Positions 16,209 through 25,187 of a DNA stretch of 28,616 bases are shown here, one piece after another; within the stretch, counting starts at the first letter, position 1; every line of letters starts with the position of its first letter. The translations under genes and the position numbers were made by a program. The stretch comes from JAPHTQ01 sp050302275. Lineage in GTDB: Bacteria > Pseudomonadota > Gammaproteobacteria > Thiohalomonadales > Thiohalomonadaceae. The DNA lies in the NCBI GenBank assembly GCA_050302275.1, contig JBNLAT010000037.1, positions 1-28,616 on the forward strand, in the 5' to 3' direction. The notes under the pieces were generated by a model. The model ran no database searches and was not told where the DNA came from. It worked only from the letters and a program-made list of their open reading frames with translations.

Positions 16209-16633
16209 AACTCCTCTCCTTTCCGAGAATTACACATAAATAAGAAGCATATAATATTCCATATGCTATAAATCAAAGGGTTAGTAAAATTAGCTGTCTT
16301 GGATTGTAAAAAAAGCTGACAGTCAGCCACTGCATGAACCCCCTGATCCGACTGCTCAAGTCGTGTTCACCCGGGTTTCCGTTTGATGACGGCAGTGACT
16401 GACTGGGCGGCGAAACAGCCTTATGGGTACGAAGTCCAAGCAAGGGCAAGCGGAGCAAATCCCGGACTCCATGCATGAGCGCCGCTGCATTCGCACCGGT
16501 CACCATGGACTTGAGTCTGACGGCTCTCTATCCTCAGTGAAATTGAAGCTGAATAATCCACTCTCCACCGTTCGCCCTGTGCGAGGCTTCGAATTGCGAG
16601 GGGGGAGAAGTCATTGATACGCCTGGAGCCCCC
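16209..16633. other. Intergenic region between the PEP-CTERM gene and the SLC13 permease
   Basis: Promoters for both divergent genes should lie here. A perfect 13-bp palindrome (gctgacagtcagc) is at 16315-16327. No gene is convincing; a short open frame at 16423-16617 lacks family features. A purine-rich gaggggggagaag lies at 16598-16610, too far from the GTG start to be its normal ribosome site. Confidence 0.45.
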
Positions 16634-18457
16634 GTGAACTGGCAGCCCTATTTCGTCTATCTACTCATCCTGCTTGCGATCGCGCTGTTTTTCAGCGGTC
16701 GTGTAAGGCTCGATCTGACCGCCGCACTGGTGATCCTGGCGCTTGCCCTGTCGGGGGTGGTGACGCCGGCGGAGGCGGTCGCCGGTTTCGGCGACCCGCT
16801 GGTGATGATGATCGCCGGGCTCTTCGTCATCGGCGAGGGACTGCATCGTACCGGGGTGGCCGCGAGGGTGGGTCAGCAGATCGCGAGCCTGGGTCGGGGC
16901 AGCGAGCGGCATCTGATTCTGCTGCTGATGCCGAGCGTTGCCGTGCTTTCCGCCTTCATGAGTTCCACCGGCGTGGTGGCTATCTTTATTCCCGTGGTCC
17001 TCAGCATGGCGCGGGAGGCGGGACTCTCGGCGCGCCGTCTGCTTATGCCACTGGCCATTGCCTCGCTGATCGGCGGAATGCTGACCCTGATCGGCACGCC
17101 GCCCAATATCGCCGTCAGCCGGGCGCTGGTGGATGCGGGGCTGCAGGGATTCAGCTTTTTCGACTTCACGCCGGTCGGCTTCGTGATTCTGAGTGTCGGT
17201 GTGCTTTACATGTTGACTCTGGGACGGAGGTTGCTTCCCGACGCCGACGAGCCGGCGAGCCTGGGCTCGCTCCGCACCCTGCGCGACATGGCTCAGGACT
17301 ACGCCATCGAAGAGGGGCTGCATCGGTTGCAGGTCCGGGGCAAATCGCCGCTCTGCAACATGACCGTGGGTGAGATCGGTCTGCGCCGAAACTTCGGCAT
17401 CACGGTGGTTGCGGTGGAGCGTCACGGCGCGCTGTTGACCGCCTTGAAGCCGGTGCTGATCGAGACGCGTTTGCGCGAGGGGGACGTGCTGTTCGTGGTG
17501 GCGCCACAGGCGACCATCGACAGTCATGGAGAGAGCCTGGAGCTGACTGACCTGGGATTTCCCTCCGGACTGCGGCGGCGTCTGCAGGGGCAGTTCGGTA
17601 TGGCCGAGGCGCTGGTGGTGCCCGGTTCACCGCTGGTCGGCAAGACCGTGCGTGAAGGGAATTTCCGCAAGCGCCAGGGGTTGACCGTGCTCTCGGTGCG
17701 TCGCGCCGACCAGCCCATGGCCCTCGATTTCGACCAGACCCGGCTGGAGGCCGGCGACATGCTGCTGCTGGCCGGCCCCTGGGAGGCGCTGGAGCGCATG
17801 GACGGACCCCGACGTGACATGGTACTGCTGGAGCTGCCGCAGGAGATCGCGGAGCGTACCTGGCACGGCAACCAGGCGCCCTGGGCGGTGCTGGTGACCG
17901 TCGGCATGCTGATCCTGATGACCTTTCAGCTGACCTCCAATCTGGTGGCGGTGATGCTGGCCGCCTTCGCCATGGTGGTGACCCGCTGCGTCAGCATGGA
18001 GGAGGCCTACCGCTCCATGAACTGGCAGAGTCTGGTGCTGATCGCGGGCATGCTGCCCCTGGCCAGGGCGCTGGAGGTGAGCGGCGGTTCCGGCCTGATC
18101 GTCAGCTCACTGGCCGAGCTGTTTCACGATCTGGGTCCGCGGGCCTTGCTGGCGGCGCTGTTCCTGCTGACCTCCCTGTTCAGCCAGTTCATCTCCAACA
18201 CCGCCACCACGGTGTTGATCGCGCCCATCGCACTCAGCCTCGCCCTCGACATGGGGCTGACGCCGGCCCCCTTTCTGATGACGGTGGCGATTGCCGCGTC
18301 CACCGCGTTCGCCACCCCGGTGGCTTCGCCGGTCAACACCCTGATCCTCGGACCGGGCAACTATCGCTTCGGCGACTTTCTGCGGGTCGGGGTGCCGTTG
18401 CAGCTGGTGGCGCTGATCGTCACCGTGCTGGTGGTTCCGCTGGTGTTCCCGGTTTGA
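16634..18457 (+). CDS. SLC13-type permease with two central RCK_C (TrkA-C) domains
   Basis: This 607-residue membrane protein has two transport halves. The first has AFMSSTGVVAIFIPV and IGTPPNIAV (about residues 110-165). The second has FISNTATTVLIAPIA (about 520-535) and the closing NTLILGPGNYRF. Between them, about residues 210-400, are two RCK_C domains (GKSPLCNMTVGEI... and GSPLVGKTVREG...), usual in the SLC13/CitMHS group of anion transporters (dicarboxylate, sulfate and similar). The substrate cannot be told. The start is a GTG at 16634 with only a weak site upstream. An ATT at 16613, closer to the purine-rich stretch, is in frame and would be an unusual alternative. A paralogue lies at 20.5 kb. 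Confidence 0.9.
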   Translation: MNWQPYFVYLLILLAIALFFSGRVRLDLTAALVILALALSGVVTPAEAVAGFGDPLVMMIAGLFVIGEGLHRTGVAARVGQQIASLGRGSERHLILLLMPSVAVLSAFMSSTGVVAIFIPVVLSMAREAGLSARRLLMPLAIASLIGGMLTLIGTPPNIAVSRALVDAGLQGFSFFDFTPVGFVILSVGVLYMLTLGRRLLPDADEPASLGSLRTLRDMAQDYAIEEGLHRLQVRGKSPLCNMTVGEIGLRRNFGITVVAVERHGALLTALKPVLIETRLREGDVLFVVAPQATIDSHGESLELTDLGFPSGLRRRLQGQFGMAEALVVPGSPLVGKTVREGNFRKRQGLTVLSVRRADQPMALDFDQTRLEAGDMLLLAGPWEALERMDGPRRDMVLLELPQEIAERTWHGNQAPWAVLVTVGMLILMTFQLTSNLVAVMLAAFAMVVTRCVSMEEAYRSMNWQSLVLIAGMLPLARALEVSGGSGLIVSSLAELFHDLGPRALLAALFLLTSLFSQFISNTATTVLIAPIALSLALDMGLTPAPFLMTVAIAASTAFATPVASPVNTLILGPGNYRFGDFLRVGVPLQLVALIVTVLVVPLVFPV

Positions 18458-18472
18458 GTCTGGCCCGTGCGG

Positions 18473-19600
18473 TTACAGCGGCATGCGCAGCATCCGCAGG
18501 GCCGTGTGGATGGGGATCGCCTGCCGGGTCTGTTTGTGCCGGGCGGTGGTGACGGCAATGACTTCACCGTTATGGTTCATTAGCGGCATCCCCATATCCC
18601 CGGGCTTCAGGTCGATGTTGTGGGTGATCGGCGAGTCATCGGGATTGATGACCGTTCCCGCATTGAGACGCTTGCTGGTGGTGTCGGTAAAGGCGTAGAC
18701 ACGTTCTCCGGCCTGCAGGTTGTCGATATCCCCGAGGGGGAGATAGTCGCAGTCGTCATGCTCGAGTTTGATCAGGGAGAGGTTGGCGCTCGCGTTCGTT
18801 TCGATGACCCTCACCGGGTAGGTGCCGAAGGCGGTCTTGACCTCGAACCGGGAGGCGGCGGAATACTCGGCTCGATTCTCATCGATACTCTCGCCGAGTG
18901 ATGCCAGATGCCGCTTCAGCTTGTCCACCTGCTCAGCGTCTTTGGCCAGCTCGCTGTCGAAAGCCTGCTGGCTGCAGTCCTTGCAGCGCTGGATGAACGC
19001 CTTGCGGTGTTCGTCGTAACGCCTCTCCGCTTCGCTGAGCTTCGCGTGGTAGAGCGCGTAGGTGGATTCGCTGTTGGCCACGCGATTTGCGTCGCCTCGC
19101 TGCAGTTCGTCACGTGTCAAGTCGGTGCCGATGATGGCGTGGCACTCCCGTGTGATGAGAAATCCTCTCGGGCCGACGCCGAACTTGCCCAGAACGATGC
19201 TGATGAATCTGTTTTTGGCCAGTTTGAACTGTTCGATGTCGTCCGAGGCGACGAAGCGCATGTCTCCCGATTGCCAAAGGTAGTAGCCCTCTCCCATGTG
19301 TTTGGCGAGGCTGGCTTCAGCCCGCTGCTGCGGGGTGAGTTGACGCGTGTCGGCCGCTTCGGGTGCATCGGGTTCGTTTTCGCAGGAGGAGAAACCGATG
19401 GCGCCCAGCGTGATGGCGACGATTGCCGACCCGATGGAGAGAAACTGTCTGCTGCGCTGTCGGTTACGTTCCCGGCGTTCGTAGTCGAGCTCGTGTTGCC
19501 GATCCTGAAGCGCCGTGAATTTACTGAATATGATCCCGCAATGGCTGCAGCTGGTGAAGTTGTCCGATGGGTGACCGCACTTCGGGCAGATCATTGCCAT
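18473..19600 (-). CDS. Zinc-ribbon, single-TM protein with a degenerate trypsin-like domain
   Basis: The 375-residue protein starts with a zinc ribbon (C5, C8, C18, C21), a basic linker and one membrane helix (about 53-72). A trypsin-like fold follows, starting with VGPRGFLIT (142-150). It is split by a helical insertion at about 180-245, then resumes with NLSLIKLE and ends with LKPGDMGMPL (331-340). In active members the last motif is GNSGGP; here M336 replaces the serine, the expected HV histidine after the first strand is missing, and N273 stands for the aspartate. It is therefore probably a non-catalytic scaffold or sensor. It converges on the SLC13 gene, 15 bp apart, and lies downstream of dsbB on the same strand. 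Confidence 0.75.
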   Translation of the reverse strand: MAMICPKCGHPSDNFTSCSHCGIIFSKFTALQDRQHELDYERRERNRQRSRQFLSIGSAIVAITLGAIGFSSCENEPDAPEAADTRQLTPQQRAEASLAKHMGEGYYLWQSGDMRFVASDDIEQFKLAKNRFISIVLGKFGVGPRGFLITRECHAIIGTDLTRDELQRGDANRVANSESTYALYHAKLSEAERRYDEHRKAFIQRCKDCSQQAFDSELAKDAEQVDKLKRHLASLGESIDENRAEYSAASRFEVKTAFGTYPVRVIETNASANLSLIKLEHDDCDYLPLGDIDNLQAGERVYAFTDTTSKRLNAGTVINPDDSPITHNIDLKPGDMGMPLMNHNGEVIAVTTARHKQTRQAIPIHTALRMLRMPL

Positions 19601-19646
19601 GGCTGCTCTTGAGAACCTGTCGGGCCAGTGTTGACTAGCCCTGGGT

Positions 19647-20153
19647 TTACTTGCCGCGCATGCCGCGTATTTCGAGAAAGAGGACGATCCCCAAGGCCAA
19701 CAGGTTCAGCAGCATGACGATCGCCACCCATTGCGGCATGCTCAAGCCGAGAAACTGCCACTGGATATCCCCGCAAAAGCCGGTCGGCTGGAAGATCGCC
19801 GGAAACCAGGCGTCGAGCTTGAGCCAGGCCGGGAACTTGGCGTTGACTTCGCAGCTCAGCGAGGGTGCGATGAAGCCCAGCTGCAGGCCGGAGAGTTTCA
19901 AGGCCAGATAGAGACACCAGATGGAAGCGGCGCCCCAACCCAGGTAGCCGACTCCGCGCGCGAGCGCCAGACGCGGCGCGGCGAACCCGATCAGGGCTGA
20001 GAGGAGTATTCCGATTACCGCCGCTCGTTGGTAGATGCAGAGTTCACAGGGATCGAGTTGCAGGCCGTACTGAAAGTAGAGCGCCGCTGCCTCCAGCGCG
20101 AGCGCGCTCAAGGCCAGTAGTCCCCAGGATAGTCTGCTTTGGATGAAGCTCAT
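19647..20153 (-). CDS. dsbB: Disulfide bond formation protein B
   Basis: From the ATG at 20153 the protein has 168 residues and four membrane helices. The first redox pair is C36-E-L-C39, followed by the conserved Q42-R43 of the quinone site; the second periplasmic pair is C101 and C127. DsbB reoxidises DsbA and hands electrons to ubiquinone. The ATG at 20153 gives the usual N-terminus just before helix 1; an open extension up to 20291 has no family support. It would serve secreted cysteine proteins, though c-type cytochromes need reduced cysteines. It is 46 bp upstream of the zinc-ribbon protein and may share its transcript. Confidence 0.95.
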   Translation of the reverse strand: MSFIQSRLSWGLLALSALALEAAALYFQYGLQLDPCELCIYQRAAVIGILLSALIGFAAPRLALARGVGYLGWGAASIWCLYLALKLSGLQLGFIAPSLSCEVNAKFPAWLKLDAWFPAIFQPTGFCGDIQWQFLGLSMPQWVAIVMLLNLLALGIVLFLEIRGMRGK

Positions 20154-20495
20154 GCGTTTGTTACCTGTTGCTGTCGCTTGTCCGCTCGGTTGCGGACGGG
20201 GGAGGAGGCCCGGTTGCGCCTCATTGGCATCCTGGTCGCCGTCCACTATCTGGATGCCGTAAACACTGTCGAGTTCCATCCGGGTGTACATCCGGTCGGG
20301 AACGAGTGGCCGATTATAGAGGAAGATATGAAGCCGGATCGAGCCCGAAGCCGACGGCAGTCAAACCGCTCCTTTCATGGCAGCTTGTCGGGAAGTGGCT
20401 ATCTTTGGGTTATTGAAGGGAGACCCGGTAAACCCGCATGATGGCTTCGGGCCGCCGCGCCGGCGTGCCCCTATTGAGAGATCGAACGACGCGAT
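20154..20495. other. Divergent intergenic region dsbB / second SLC13 permease
   Basis: About 340 bp without a supported gene. It must carry the promoters of dsbB (leftward) and the permease (rightward). The open extension of dsbB into it is not homologous to the family. Confidence 0.45.
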
Positions 20496-22310
20496 ATGCC
20501 GAATGAACACACTATGGCGGTGCTTGCGCTCACAGCGCTTGCGCTGATCCTCTTCAGCCGGGAGAGGATACCGCTCGAAACCTCGGCGCTGCTGGTGCTG
20601 GGCGTGTTGACCGTGGGCTTCGAACTCTTTCCCTACCAGAGCTCGCAGGGGCGCCTGCATGCGGTCGATTTCTTCAGCGGCTTCGGGCATGAGGCGCTGA
20701 TAGCCGTCAGCGCGTTGATGGTGGCGGGTTATGGTCTGGTGCGCTCCGGCGCTCTGGAACCTGTCGGGCGAATGTTGGCGAAGTCATGGAGCGTACGGCC
20801 GAAGCTCTCGTTTCTGCTGACCCTGGTCGTCGCCGGTTTGTTGAGCGCGTTCATCAACAACACGCCGATTGTCGTGCTGCTGCTGCCGATTCTTGTCAGC
20901 ATGTCAATGAGAACCGGAACCAATGCCTCTGCGCTGCTGATGCCGATGGGATTCGCCACACTCATCGGCGGTATGAGCACCGCCATCGGTACTTCGACCA
21001 ATCTGCTGGTGATCGGCGTCGCGGCGGATATGGGGCAGCCGCGTATCGGGATGTTCGACTTCATCCTGCCTGCCGCTATCGCCAACGGAATCGGCTTGCT
21101 CTATCTCTGGCTGGTGGCGCCGAGGATCCTGCCGACTCGGGAGATGGTGCTGACCGATACCTCGCCACGGGTCTTTTATGCCTATCTGGAGATCCGGCAA
21201 GGCAGCAAAAGCGATGGCATGAAGCTGTCTGATGCGATTGCCGTGACCCACGGCGCGATGAGCGTGGAGTCGATCAGGCGCGGTGAAAACACCCAGATCA
21301 TGCCGTTGCCGGACGCCCTGATCAAAGCGGGCGATCGCCTGTTGGTTTTCGATACGCCCAGCCGGCTGAAGGAGTTCGAGCATCTACTCGGAGCGACCCT
21401 GTTCTCGGGCGCGGACGTGGTGGATGACGATCACCCGCTGAAGGCGCAGGATCAGCAACTCGCCGAGGGCATCGTGTTTCGGGGCTCGCCGCTGGAAGAC
21501 CGGACGCTGAACGAGGTGCGCTTTCTCGATACCTACCAGATGGCGGTGCTGGCCGTGCACAGGGCAAGGCACGAGATCAAGGCCATGCCGCAGGGGGTCG
21601 GCAATCTGACCCTGCGTCTCGGCGATGTGCTGCTGCTACAGGGGAAGCGGGAACAGATCGACCGGCTCAAGCAGCAGTCCATCGTCATGGTGCTCGACTC
21701 CACCACCGATCTGCCGCGTACGCGCAAGGCGGGACTGTCGCTGGCGATCATGCTGGGCATCATCCTGCTGGCGGCCCTGGATGTATTGCCGATCGCGGTC
21801 AGCGCCACCTGCGGCGTGCTGCTGATGATCCTTTTCAAGTGCATCGCGTGGCGCGATGTGAGCCAGGCCCTGAGTGTACAGGTGATTCTGCTGATCGTGG
21901 CCAGCCTGGCGCTGGGCAACGCGCTGTTGGCCACAGGCGGCAGTGCCTTCCTCGCCTCGGGTTTTTTGCGCTTGACCGAAGGCGCGTCGCCCCAGGTCAT
22001 ACTGAGCAGCCTCATGCTGGCGATGGCGTTGCTGACCAACGTGGTTTCGAACAACGCGGCCGCCGTCATCGGTACCCCGGTGGCGGTGAGTATCGCTACG
22101 AGCCTGCAGCTACCCGTTGCGCCCTTCGTGCTCGCGGTGCTGTTCGGCGCCAATCTCAGCTTTGCCACGCCCATGGCCTATCAGACCAATCTGCTCGTAA
22201 TGAGCGTGGGCAACTATCGGTTTACTGATTTCATTCGGGTCGGGCTGCCGTTGATACTGATCATGTGGCTGACGCTGAGCTGGCTGGTGTCCCTGTTTTA
22301 CGATCTCTAG
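20496..22310 (+). CDS. SLC13-type permease with two central RCK_C domains (second copy)
   Basis: This 604-residue protein has the same plan as the 16.6 kb permease. The first transport half has AFINNTPIVVLLLPIL and IGTSTNLLV. Two RCK_C domains follow (about residues 220-400), then a second half with VVSNNAAAVIGTPVAV and the closing MSVGNYRFTDFIRVG. The divergence in the substrate-loop motifs (NNTP versus SSTG, SNNA versus SNTA) suggests a different anion. The start at 20496 (MPNEHTM) is supported by the helix beginning right after it; a second ATG at 20514 is possible. It is transcribed alone, divergent from dsbB. Confidence 0.9.
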   Translation: MPNEHTMAVLALTALALILFSRERIPLETSALLVLGVLTVGFELFPYQSSQGRLHAVDFFSGFGHEALIAVSALMVAGYGLVRSGALEPVGRMLAKSWSVRPKLSFLLTLVVAGLLSAFINNTPIVVLLLPILVSMSMRTGTNASALLMPMGFATLIGGMSTAIGTSTNLLVIGVAADMGQPRIGMFDFILPAAIANGIGLLYLWLVAPRILPTREMVLTDTSPRVFYAYLEIRQGSKSDGMKLSDAIAVTHGAMSVESIRRGENTQIMPLPDALIKAGDRLLVFDTPSRLKEFEHLLGATLFSGADVVDDDHPLKAQDQQLAEGIVFRGSPLEDRTLNEVRFLDTYQMAVLAVHRARHEIKAMPQGVGNLTLRLGDVLLLQGKREQIDRLKQQSIVMVLDSTTDLPRTRKAGLSLAIMLGIILLAALDVLPIAVSATCGVLLMILFKCIAWRDVSQALSVQVILLIVASLALGNALLATGGSAFLASGFLRLTEGASPQVILSSLMLAMALLTNVVSNNAAAVIGTPVAVSIATSLQLPVAPFVLAVLFGANLSFATPMAYQTNLLVMSVGNYRFTDFIRVGLPLILIMWLTLSWLVSLFYDL

Positions 22311-22503
22311 GGTCAAGATGAGAGCGGTAGAATCTGCTGTATGGATACTGATGTCAGAACACAGCGGATGTGGCGCATCTGAAACGTCCGGTTCCCGCTG
22401 TTTGCTGGTGTAAAGTGATTTGGTTACCTGATGTGAAAAAATGCGCAGATAGCGGGATAAGACGAATCGCCGGTGGACTCGTTCAGTCACCAGGGTCGAG
22501 TCG

Positions 22504-22893
22504 TCAGGGAGTCGCGACTTTGGATGAGATAGGGTGACCAGGAAACCCCTCCACATTCGTGGCGACCATGCCGAGCCCCCGCCAGAACTCCGGAGGATAG
22601 TGGAGCGATGAGAGGGTCGAGGTTTTTCTGAGATGGAGTTCATAGCCGTTCTCTCTCAGCTTGTAGCTGACGAACTGCCGGTAGATCTGGTCCCATTCGC
22701 CTGTGAATGTAATGGCGGAAAGACTGGTCGGGTAGTTGCCGTTGCGGATGCGGTAGAGCTCGATCAGCGCAATCGTGGATTTATAGCCCTGATCGGCGAA
22801 TTTCTCGTCGGCCTGTGGCATGAAGGAGAACGGATCGCAGGCCGTGAGCAGCACGGCGGTCAACAGGAGCAGAGAGACAGCAATGCTTTTCAT
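22504..22893 (-). CDS. Small lipoprotein
   Basis: From the ATG at 22893 the protein has 129 residues. It has a lipoprotein signal, with a hydrophobic run and the lipobox LLTAC giving lipidated C19. The mature part has no motif I recognise, though YRIRNGNYPTSL resembles the helix-loop of pilin/type II secretion-like small proteins. The ATG overlaps the stop of acpH (ATGA at 22890-22893), so the two are translationally coupled. I chose this start because it gives a perfect lipobox; an in-frame ATG at 22944 would put polar residues before it. Confidence 0.75.
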   Translation of the reverse strand: MKSIAVSLLLLTAVLLTACDPFSFMPQADEKFADQGYKSTIALIELYRIRNGNYPTSLSAITFTGEWDQIYRQFVSYKLRENGYELHLRKTSTLSSLHYPPEFWRGLGMVATNVEGFPGHPISSKVATP

Positions 22894-23723
22894 GGCTGGG
22901 TGCTGCAGAGTGTGGGTATGGTTCTGACATCCTGTTTCAGCCAATGGTCGTCGAGGGACAATCCGGATACGGACCTGAAATGGCGGATGAGATCCGGCAT
23001 GAAGAGAGAGAAATCCTTTTCGATATTCATGAGTTCAGCCCTGACAGTCGGCAGGTAGGCGAGCGTGCTCTCCTTGCGGCGGACCCGGCTGGACAGCCTG
23101 CGGTCGAGTCGCCGGAAGGCCTCCTCCAGCCCCGGTAAAGAGCGGTAATTCTTCAGGTGGCCGGAACCGATCAGCCTGGAGAGAAATGAGCGGGCCTGGT
23201 CAGGGTAGTCACGACTGGCGAGTTGCGCCTGCGCGTGGAAGCGGTCGATAAAATCGCAGAACGGCTGGTTCGAGTAGTGCCACCAGCTTTTCGCCAGTAG
23301 GTGATCGTAGGTGATATCGATCACGACGGCCTTGAGGCGACCATGAGCGCCAAGCCGGGCCTTGCTCTGGATGACGCTGGGATGCTGATCGGTAAAACGG
23401 TCGATGGCCCGATGCATGGTCAATCCCTGATCGAACCGCTGGCTGGCGCCTTGCCAGCATCTGCNNNNNNNNNNNNNNNNNNNNNNNNNNNNNNNNNNNN
23501 NNNNNNNNNNNNNNNNNNNNNNNNNNNNNNNNNNNNNNNNNNNNNNNNNNNNNNNNNNATGCTGATCGGTAAAACGGTCGATGGCCCGATGCATGGTCAA
23601 TCCCTGATCGAACCGCTGGCTGGCGCCTTGCCAGCTTCTGCCCTTCAACAGGTCGGCAAGCAGATTGCCGAGTTGATACTCGATGTGGTTATCGGACAGG
23701 AAGATGTGCGCCAGCCAGTTCAT
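22890..23723 (-). CDS. acpH: ACP phosphodiesterase (interrupted by an assembly gap)
   Basis: The N-terminus MNWLAHIFLSD and the later MHRAIDRFTDQHP and VVIDITYDHLLAKSW segments are those of AcpH/YajB, which removes the 4'-phosphopantetheine arm from acyl carrier protein. The gene contains 94 Ns (23465-23558) flanked on both sides by the same 83 bp. Taking out one copy and the Ns (177 bp, 59 codons, frame kept) restores a normal, uninterrupted enzyme of about 218 residues. The ATG at 23723 is the family start. It overlaps the following lipoprotein gene by 4 bp. Confidence 0.9.
   Translation of the reverse strand: MNWLAHIFLSDNHIEYQLGNLLADLLKGRSWQGASQRFDQGLTMHRAIDRFTDQHXXXXXXXXXXXXXXXXXXXXXXXXXXXXXXXXRCWQGASQRFDQGLTMHRAIDRFTDQHPSVIQSKARLGAHGRLKAVVIDITYDHLLAKSWWHYSNQPFCDFIDRFHAQAQLASRDYPDQARSFLSRLIGSGHLKNYRSLPGLEEAFRRLDRRLSSRVRRKESTLAYLPTVRAELMNIEKDFSLFMPDLIRHFRSVSGLSLDDHWLKQDVRTIPTLCSTQP
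23382..23641. repeat. 83-bp direct duplication around an assembly gap
   Basis: 23382-23464 and 23559-23641 are identical apart from one base (a at 23459, t at 23636). Between them are 94 Ns. This is the signature of two contigs whose ends overlap but were scaffolded instead of merged, not of a biological repeat. Confidence 0.93.
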
Positions 23724-23909
23724 GCCGTGATTATAACCCGAATGAGCCCGAGTCGTCTGGCGAGTTGCCGGAACTTCTAGAATATTTTCCACCCCGGCAA
23801 GACAGGTTTATCACAACGAGTATGCCGAGGGATGAATGTGCGTCAGTTTGATGCGCATCCAAAAGGGAAGGGTGATCTCTCGTGCGTGACTGTTTATGTC
23901 AGCCAGGAT

Positions 23910-25187
23910 TCAAAAACTAAGGCCCAGTTGCAGCGCGGCGCTCGTTTGGTTACTGCCGTTGCCATAGCTGAGGTCAGTGTAGAAGTGCCCGAGATTGAGT
24001 CGAACGCCAAATGTGAAGAGCGGTGACGTATTCTCTCCAGTTGCAGCCAGATTACTGATAATGCCCGCTCGGATAGCGTGGTTACCGAGTAGCCATTCGC
24101 CGCCTATGCCTAGCTCCTGAGTGGGGTCACCTTTCGATAGTGGATCGTGCTCGAGCAGATCGAGATCGATCGCGTAGCTTCCCCATTCGGATTGGTAGGC
24201 GCCGCCCAGTCGTAACTGGGGTTGGAGTTCTATGACCCTACCGGATAGGGTGCGGATTTTTTGCGGGACCAGGTTGCGTACGCTCAAGCCGACAGTGGTT
24301 CTATCATCAAGCTTCTTGGCCCAGCCCAGGTCGATGTTGAGCTTCACGTTGTTGACCTGTTCCCCTCTTCGGGTCAGATGACTGCTCACGGCGTCGGCGG
24401 TGAACTCATAGGTGGTGATGCGCACGACTTTTGGCGTAATGCCGACCATCATATCCATATCCCACCAGTTGACTGCCCACCCCATGCTCATCGCGAGATC
24501 GTCGATCAAGAGCGCAATAGCGTCCACTGATGAATTAAGTGTGTCATTTGGGTTGATCAATTGACCGCCCGAATACAACTCGGGATGCAGAGTCGCGGGT
24601 GTGCCGCCATTGCTGACAAACCTCAACTCCTCTAAATAGTCCGTAAGGAGTTCCTGATCGGCTTCTGTATAGTCGAGTTTGCCATCAAGGACGCCTCGAC
24701 GCCCGAAGTAAAAGGCGCCACCTTCATGGCGATCGGGTATGCTGACGATGACATTCGCAAATACGTCGGCATACAGAGGCGCAGAGGAGGTGTCGCTTAG
24801 ATCGTTTGAAAGCGAGTCCAGGCTATTGATTAAGCTGTCAGGATTAAAATTGTTATTGAATGCCGCGATACCGGTGTCAAGCTGGCGATCATATTCGGCA
24901 TCGTCTATATCGACGAGATCCCTGGTTTCGTCAGAAGCAAAGCCGGTCACGGAGGGGACGGCTATCCGTTGGTGTCCTCCCAGGTGCTTTCGCTCGGAAT
25001 ACACAGCGAGTAGTGCAGGGTTGAAGTAGGCGGAATTCGTGCTGCCGGCTAGGGCGACACCGGTTTTACCCATTGCCGCAGACCGGGAGTCCGGACTGCC
25101 AAAAGGTATGCTGTAAGCAGGGCCGAAAGCGCTCATGAGCATAAAGAAACAGGCCAGGACCAAAAAGCGAAGGGAATGGTCATTCAT
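23910..25187 (-). CDS. TraF_2-type outer-membrane beta-barrel protein
   Basis: The 425-residue protein has a signal peptide (about residues 1-26). An N-terminal segment, PFGSPDSRSAAMGKTGVALAGSTNSAYFNPALLA, is typical of the TraF_2/FadL-like group annotated as conjugal transfer TraF. The rest is rich in alternating strands and ends in an aromatic residue (LQLGLSF), the usual outer-membrane barrel signature. In spite of the name these chromosomal proteins are not tied to conjugation, and no tra genes are nearby. The role could be transport of hydrophobic compounds. It is a single gene with about 700 bp of gene-poor DNA upstream. Confidence 0.8.
   Translation of the reverse strand: MNDHSLRFLVLACFFMLMSAFGPAYSIPFGSPDSRSAAMGKTGVALAGSTNSAYFNPALLAVYSERKHLGGHQRIAVPSVTGFASDETRDLVDIDDAEYDRQLDTGIAAFNNNFNPDSLINSLDSLSNDLSDTSSAPLYADVFANVIVSIPDRHEGGAFYFGRRGVLDGKLDYTEADQELLTDYLEELRFVSNGGTPATLHPELYSGGQLINPNDTLNSSVDAIALLIDDLAMSMGWAVNWWDMDMMVGITPKVVRITTYEFTADAVSSHLTRRGEQVNNVKLNIDLGWAKKLDDRTTVGLSVRNLVPQKIRTLSGRVIELQPQLRLGGAYQSEWGSYAIDLDLLEHDPLSKGDPTQELGIGGEWLLGNHAIRAGIISNLAATGENTSPLFTFGVRLNLGHFYTDLSYGNGSNQTSAALQLGLSF

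Noticed and set aside
16423..16617. 64-residue open frame before the first SLC13 permease
   Set aside because: No ribosome site or protein-like pattern, and it lies in a presumed promoter region.
23382..23641. Biological tandem duplication in acpH
   Set aside because: The copies flank an N gap and removing one restores the normal enzyme; this is an unmerged overlap.
23910..25187. TraF name taken as evidence of a conjugation locus
   Set aside because: TraF_2-type barrels are common chromosomal proteins and no tra, relaxase or type IV secretion gene is present.
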